Shown here piece after piece: positions 59,022-64,000 of a DNA stretch of 64,000 nt. The notes below the pieces were generated by a model that saw only the letters and a program-made list of their open reading frames with translations, was not told the DNA's origin and did not search any database. Source of the stretch: Mycobacterium branderi (GTDB lineage: Bacteria > Actinomycetota > Actinomycetes > Mycobacteriales > Mycobacteriaceae); NCBI RefSeq assembly GCF_010728725.1, contig NZ_AP022606.1, positions 992,001-1,056,000 of the forward strand, given 5' to 3'. Position 1 is the first letter of the stretch. Every line of letters starts with the position of its first letter. The translations under genes were made by a program, and so were the position numbers.

Positions 59022-59402
59022 TTAGCGCCGGGGCTGCCAGACCACGACCGCGGTGCTCTTGGGCATTACCGCCAGGTCGCGCCGCTGGTTGGCGCGCAGC
59101 ACCTCGATCTCGGCGGCCATCTCCTTGAGACGGGCCTGCAGCGCCTCGACCTGATTGGTCAGCTCGATGATGCGCTTGATGCCGGCGAGGTTGACGCCCT
59201 CGTCCTGGGAGAGCCGCTGCACCTCACGGAGCAATTCGACGTCTCGCTGCGAATACCGCCGTCCCCCACCGGAAGTGCGCTGCGGGCTGACCAGGCCGAG
59301 CCGGTCGTAGGTGCGCAGCGTCTGCGCATGCATGCCGGCCAGCTCGGCGGCCACCGAGATCAGGAATGTCCGGGAATCTTGCTCTTTGGACTTCTTGGCC
59401 AT
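59022..59402 (-). CDS. hspR: Heat-shock repressor HspR
   Basis: 126 residues, MerR family. The winged-helix DNA-binding part is at residues 10-75 (FLISVAAELAGMHAQTLRTYDRLGL, RRYSQRDVELL), followed by a coiled coil (80-110) and a hydrophobic tail ending VVVWQPRR. HspR, helped by DnaK, represses dnaK and clpB through HAIR operators, three of which are in this window. The start overlaps the dnaJ1 stop by 1 base, making it the last gene of the dnaK operon. Confidence 0.95.
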   Translation of the reverse strand: MAKKSKEQDSRTFLISVAAELAGMHAQTLRTYDRLGLVSPQRTSGGGRRYSQRDVELLREVQRLSQDEGVNLAGIKRIIELTNQVEALQARLKEMAAEIEVLRANQRRDLAVMPKSTAVVVWQPRR

Positions 59403-60586
59403 CAGCGATTACCTGCCCATCCGGCCCGAGGATCGAAGCCGCTGGCCCGCTCGGCGGCGGCATAGGCCTCCAGCGCTTCCTTGGCGGCGCCGTCGACGTT
59501 CGGTGGGACGGCGACTTTGACGGTGACCAGCAGGTCGCCGTTGCCGCCGCTGCGCTTGGGCACTCCGCGGCCGCGCACCCGCAGGGTGCGGCCGTCGGCG
59601 GTGCCCTTGGGCACCTTAACCCCCACCCGGCCGTCCAGCGTCGGCACCGAAAGCGTTGTGCCCAGCGCCAATTCGCTGAAGCTGACCGGGATGGTCACGG
59701 TCAGGTCGTCGCCGTCGCGCCCGAAAACCGGGTCGGGCCGCACGTGCACGGTGACGTACAGGTCGCCCGACGGGGCGCCGCGCAGCCCCGCCTCACCCTG
59801 ACCGGCCAGCCGGATCCGCTGCCCGTCTTCGACACCCGGCGGGATCCGCACGTTGATGGTGCGGGTCCGGGTGGTGACGCCGGTGCCCTTGCACTCCGAG
59901 CAGGGGTGCTCGATGATCGACCCGCTGCCGCGGCAGTCGGTGCAGGGTTCGGAAAAGCCGAAAGCGCCTTGGTTGCGGCTGATTACACCCGAGCCGTTAC
60001 AGGTGGGGCATACCTTCGGGCTGGTGCCCGGCCGCGCTCCGCTGCCGTGGCAGTTGGTACACGGCGCGGGGCTGGTCAACCGCAGCGGCATCGCCACGCC
60101 CTTGGTGGCCTCCACGAAGCTCAGCTCCGCTTCGGTCTCCAGGTCGTTGCCGCGCCGGGGCCGGCTGGGCCGGGGCGCCGACGCCCCCCGCCCGAACAGG
60201 CCGCCGAACAGGTCGCCGATATTGGTTCCGCCGGTGCGGCCCGCGGCGTCGAACAAATCGCCCAGGTCGAATTCGACGCCGTCGCCGCCCATCCCGAAGC
60301 CGCCGAAACCGCCGCCGCCGCCGTTGAAGCGGCGGCCAAATCCGCCGCCGGCGAACAGGCGTCGAGTTTCGTCGTATTCCTTGCGCTTGGCCGGATCCGA
60401 CAGCACGCTGTTGGCCTCGGAGACGGCCTTGAACCGGTCTGCGGCGCGGGGGTTGTTCGGGTTGCGGTCTGGGTGCAGTTCGGAGGCCAACTTGCGGTAG
60501 GCCCGCTTGATCTCGTCCTGGCTGGCGTCAGGGGAGACGCCCAGCTCCTTGTAGAAGTCTTTTTCGACCCACTCGCGTTGGGCCAT
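59402..60586 (-). CDS. dnaJ1: Co-chaperone DnaJ1
   Basis: 394 residues. J domain (about 10-75) with the HPD triad in ELHPDRNPN, then a Gly/Phe-rich region (90-130), four zinc-finger repeats of type CxxCxGxG (CTNCHGSG, CPTCNGSG, CTDCRGSG, CSECKGTG), and the C-terminal substrate-binding part. It delivers unfolded clients to DnaK and stimulates its ATPase. It is the third gene of the dnaK-grpE-dnaJ1-hspR operon; a 53-base gap separates it from grpE. Confidence 0.96.
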   Translation of the reverse strand: MAQREWVEKDFYKELGVSPDASQDEIKRAYRKLASELHPDRNPNNPRAADRFKAVSEANSVLSDPAKRKEYDETRRLFAGGGFGRRFNGGGGGFGGFGMGGDGVEFDLGDLFDAAGRTGGTNIGDLFGGLFGRGASAPRPSRPRRGNDLETEAELSFVEATKGVAMPLRLTSPAPCTNCHGSGARPGTSPKVCPTCNGSGVISRNQGAFGFSEPCTDCRGSGSIIEHPCSECKGTGVTTRTRTINVRIPPGVEDGQRIRLAGQGEAGLRGAPSGDLYVTVHVRPDPVFGRDGDDLTVTIPVSFSELALGTTLSVPTLDGRVGVKVPKGTADGRTLRVRGRGVPKRSGGNGDLLVTVKVAVPPNVDGAAKEALEAYAAAERASGFDPRAGWAGNR

Positions 60587-60639
60587 TCCGCGTCACCCCC
60601 TCTCACCTTCCTGGAGTTGTGTGCTTATTAAACCTGTCG

Positions 60640-61289
60640 TCAATTCTCCGACGGTTCTGACTCTGCGTTCTGCTCACCGGCATTGGCGTCGGCGGGCGGC
60701 TCGGCGTCGGCAGCACCATCGTCAGCCAGGGTGTCGACCACGCCGACCAGCGCATGCCGCAGGATCTGGTCGCCGAGCTTGTAGCCCTGCCGCATGACGT
60801 GGCCGATCACCGGCTTGGAGCCTTCGGCCCCGTCACCTTCATGCTGGACGGCCTCGTGCAGCGCCGGGTCGAAGTCGTCGCCCTCGGCGCCGAACGCCGT
60901 CAACCCCATTCCGTTCAGCGCACTGGTCAGCTTGTCGGCGACCGACTTCAGCGGGCCCGACTCGAGGTCACCGTGGCTGCGCGCGCGATCGAGATCGTCG
61001 AGCACGCCCAGCAATTGGCTGACCACTCCTGCCTTGGCCCGGTCCGCCGCGGCCTGCTGGTCGCGCAGCGCGCGCTTGCGGTAGTTGGCGAAGTCGGCGT
61101 GCACCCGCTGCAGATCGGCGGTCAGCTCGGCGACCTTGTCGGCGGTGTCGGGCGCTGCCGACGCCGTCGCAGCTTCCGGCGCCGGCCCGCTGGGGGCCGG
61201 CTCGGAAGCTGCGTGGCGTACCTCGCCGGTTTCCGGATCAATCCGCCGTTTGTCGGTGACCGTTACCTGTTCGCGTGGGTTGCCTTCCG

Positions 61290-61293
<4 letters not shown>
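60640..61293 (-). CDS. grpE: Nucleotide exchange factor GrpE
   Basis: 217 residues from a GTG that overlaps the dnaK stop by 4 bp. An acidic disordered N-terminus (1-50) is followed by a long helix ([21 protein letters not shown]) for the dimer, then the beta domain ([34 protein letters not shown]). It releases ADP from DnaK. The acidic, Ala/Glu-rich tail after residue 185 is typical of mycobacteria. Confidence 0.96.
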
Positions 61294-63155
<1,862 letters not shown>

Positions 63156-63195
63156 GGTGAATCCTCCCTGATAGTCGAGCTTCGTATTGCACTAC

Positions 63196-63216
63196 ACTGA
63201 GTGAACCACGCTCAAG
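63196..63216. promoter_or_regulatory. HAIR operator of dnaK, proximal
   Basis: actgagt-gaaccac-gctcaag fits CTTGAGT-N7-ACTCAAG with two mismatches in the left arm and one in the right. It lies 41 bases upstream of the dnaK start. Confidence 0.7.
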
Positions 63217-63250
63217 CCTGCTCCGACCGGTGCGGTGCTGTCAAGCCGTA

Positions 63251-63271
63251 GTTGAGCCTAGTTCACTCAAG
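63251..63271. promoter_or_regulatory. HAIR operator of dnaK, distal
   Basis: gttgagc-ctagttc-actcaag has a perfect right arm and two mismatches in the left arm of the HAIR consensus. Its centre is 55 bases from that of the proximal site. It lies in the 270-base gap between dnaK and the divergent permease gene. Confidence 0.75.
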
Positions 63272-63425
63272 TTGTCGAACTGGTCAACGGCGCGACCGTC
63301 CGGTTTGTTCCCGACGCCGCGGCCAATACCGGACGGCGTCCGCGGCACTGTCGGATACCCTTTCCACCACCCGGTTCCTCGGGTATGCCCGCATCGCAGC
63401 GATCCGCCCCAAAGATAGGAACCCG

Positions 63426-64000
63426 ATGCCACCGCTGCCTGACACGCCTGCTCCGGCAGTACCCGAGAAGGTTCCGGCCGACCTCCTCACCCGCGAGGAC
63501 GCGGGTTATCACCACGATCTGCGACCGCGCCAGCTGCAGATGATCGCAATCGGCGGCGCCATCGGCACCGGGCTCTTCCTGGGTGCCGGCGGGCGCCTCG
63601 CCTCGGCCGGACCGGGACTGTTCCTGGCATACGGGATCTGCGGCGGCTTCGTGTTCCTGATCCTGCGCGCGCTCGGCGAATTGGTGCTGCACCGCCCGTC
63701 GTCGGGCTCGTTCGTCTCCTACGCCCGCGAGTTCTTCGGCGAGAAAGCGGCGTTTGTCGCCGGCTGGATGTACTTCCTGAACTGGTCGATGACGGGGATC
63801 GTCGACTCGACGGCGATCGCGAAGTACTTCCACTATTGGTCCGCGTTCCATGTGATCCCGCAGTGGACGCTCGCGCTGATCGCGCTGGTCGCGGTGGTCT
63901 CGGTGAACATGATCTCGGTGCGGATCTTCGGCGAACTGGAATTCTGGGCGGCGCTGATCAAGGTGGTAGCGCTGATGACTTTCCTGGTCGTCGGGACCGT
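63426..64000 (+). CDS. ansP2: L-asparagine/amino acid permease AnsP2-like, N-terminal part
   Basis: 191 codons are visible before the window ends; the frame is open to the last base. [20 protein letters not shown] is the amino acid-polyamine-organocation family signature, followed by [22 protein letters not shown] split across helix 2 and [21 protein letters not shown]. At least four membrane helices are present. It resembles AnsP2 of M. tuberculosis (Rv0346c), which lies near dnaK there as well. The ATG at 63426 is the first plausible start. Confidence 0.9.
   Translation, partial: MPPLPDTPAPAVPEKVPADLLTREDAGYHHDLRPRQLQMIAIGGAIGTGLFLGAGGRLASAGPGLFLAYGICGGFVFLILRALGELVLHRPSSGSFVSYAREFFGEKAAFVAGWMYFLNWSMTGIVDSTAIAKYFHYWSAFHVIPQWTLALIALVAVVSVNMISVRIFGELEFWAALIKVVALMTFLVVGT

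Overview
The window is high-GC mycobacterial chromosome, most likely from a slow-growing species. Coding is dense on both strands, GTG and TTG starts are common, and many genes overlap by 4 bp (ATGA or GTGA). Many genes are recognisable as orthologues of M. tuberculosis genes from memory of that genome: pknG, ackA, pta, fgd1, Rv0406c, fadE7, ndhA, metZ, Rv0390, purT, Rv0356c, purA, Rv0358 to Rv0361, fba, Rv0364, Rv0365c, Rv0380c to Rv0385, the dnaK operon and ansP2. The species cannot be named from this sequence alone.

Region 1 (1-10.2 kb): the end of pknG, a DUF1800/DUF1501 pair, and a minus-strand operon fgd1-pta-ackA that continues into a PknD-like receptor with a six-bladed propeller. That receptor's kinase domain has lost the ATP lysine and the DFG aspartate, so it looks like a pseudokinase. 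A metallo-beta-lactamase-fold gene diverges from fgd1.

Region 2 (10.2-19.5 kb): a secreted hemophore-like protein; a plus-strand oxidative operon (questin-oxidase-like protein, FMN reductase, NTF2-fold protein, AhpD-fold protein) facing a flavin monooxygenase; a minus-strand operon of one GNAT and three luciferase-like flavin monooxygenases; a DUF3054 membrane protein; and a non-coding element with inverted ends.

Region 3 (19.5-35.4 kb): a five-gene operon badI-badH-glutaryl-CoA dehydrogenase-acyl-CoA dehydrogenase-tetR that fits alicyclic acid breakdown through pimeloyl-CoA and glutaryl-CoA. It is followed by a KasA/B-like synthase, a cytochrome P450, a YihY protein, a short-chain dehydrogenase, a large PLP decarboxylase, type II NADH dehydrogenase, and two tandem exported GH5-like glycosidases.

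Region 4 (35.4-52.7 kb): mainly conserved housekeeping genes (metZ, rhodanese, purT, thioesterase, purA, site-2 protease, DUF3151, fba, DedA, GH76, TrmH, a lipoprotein, pyrE, ttfA). Accessory additions include a cation diffusion facilitator with a palindromic operator over its promoter and a fused ScoA-ScoB CoA-transferase.

Region 5 (52.7-64 kb): the HspR heat-shock regulon. clpB and the dnaK-grpE-dnaJ1-hspR operon both carry HAIR-type operators. Between them lie a proline-rich membrane protein, a GAP-family protein, a flavohemoglobin and an aldose epimerase. The window ends inside an ansP2-like permease.
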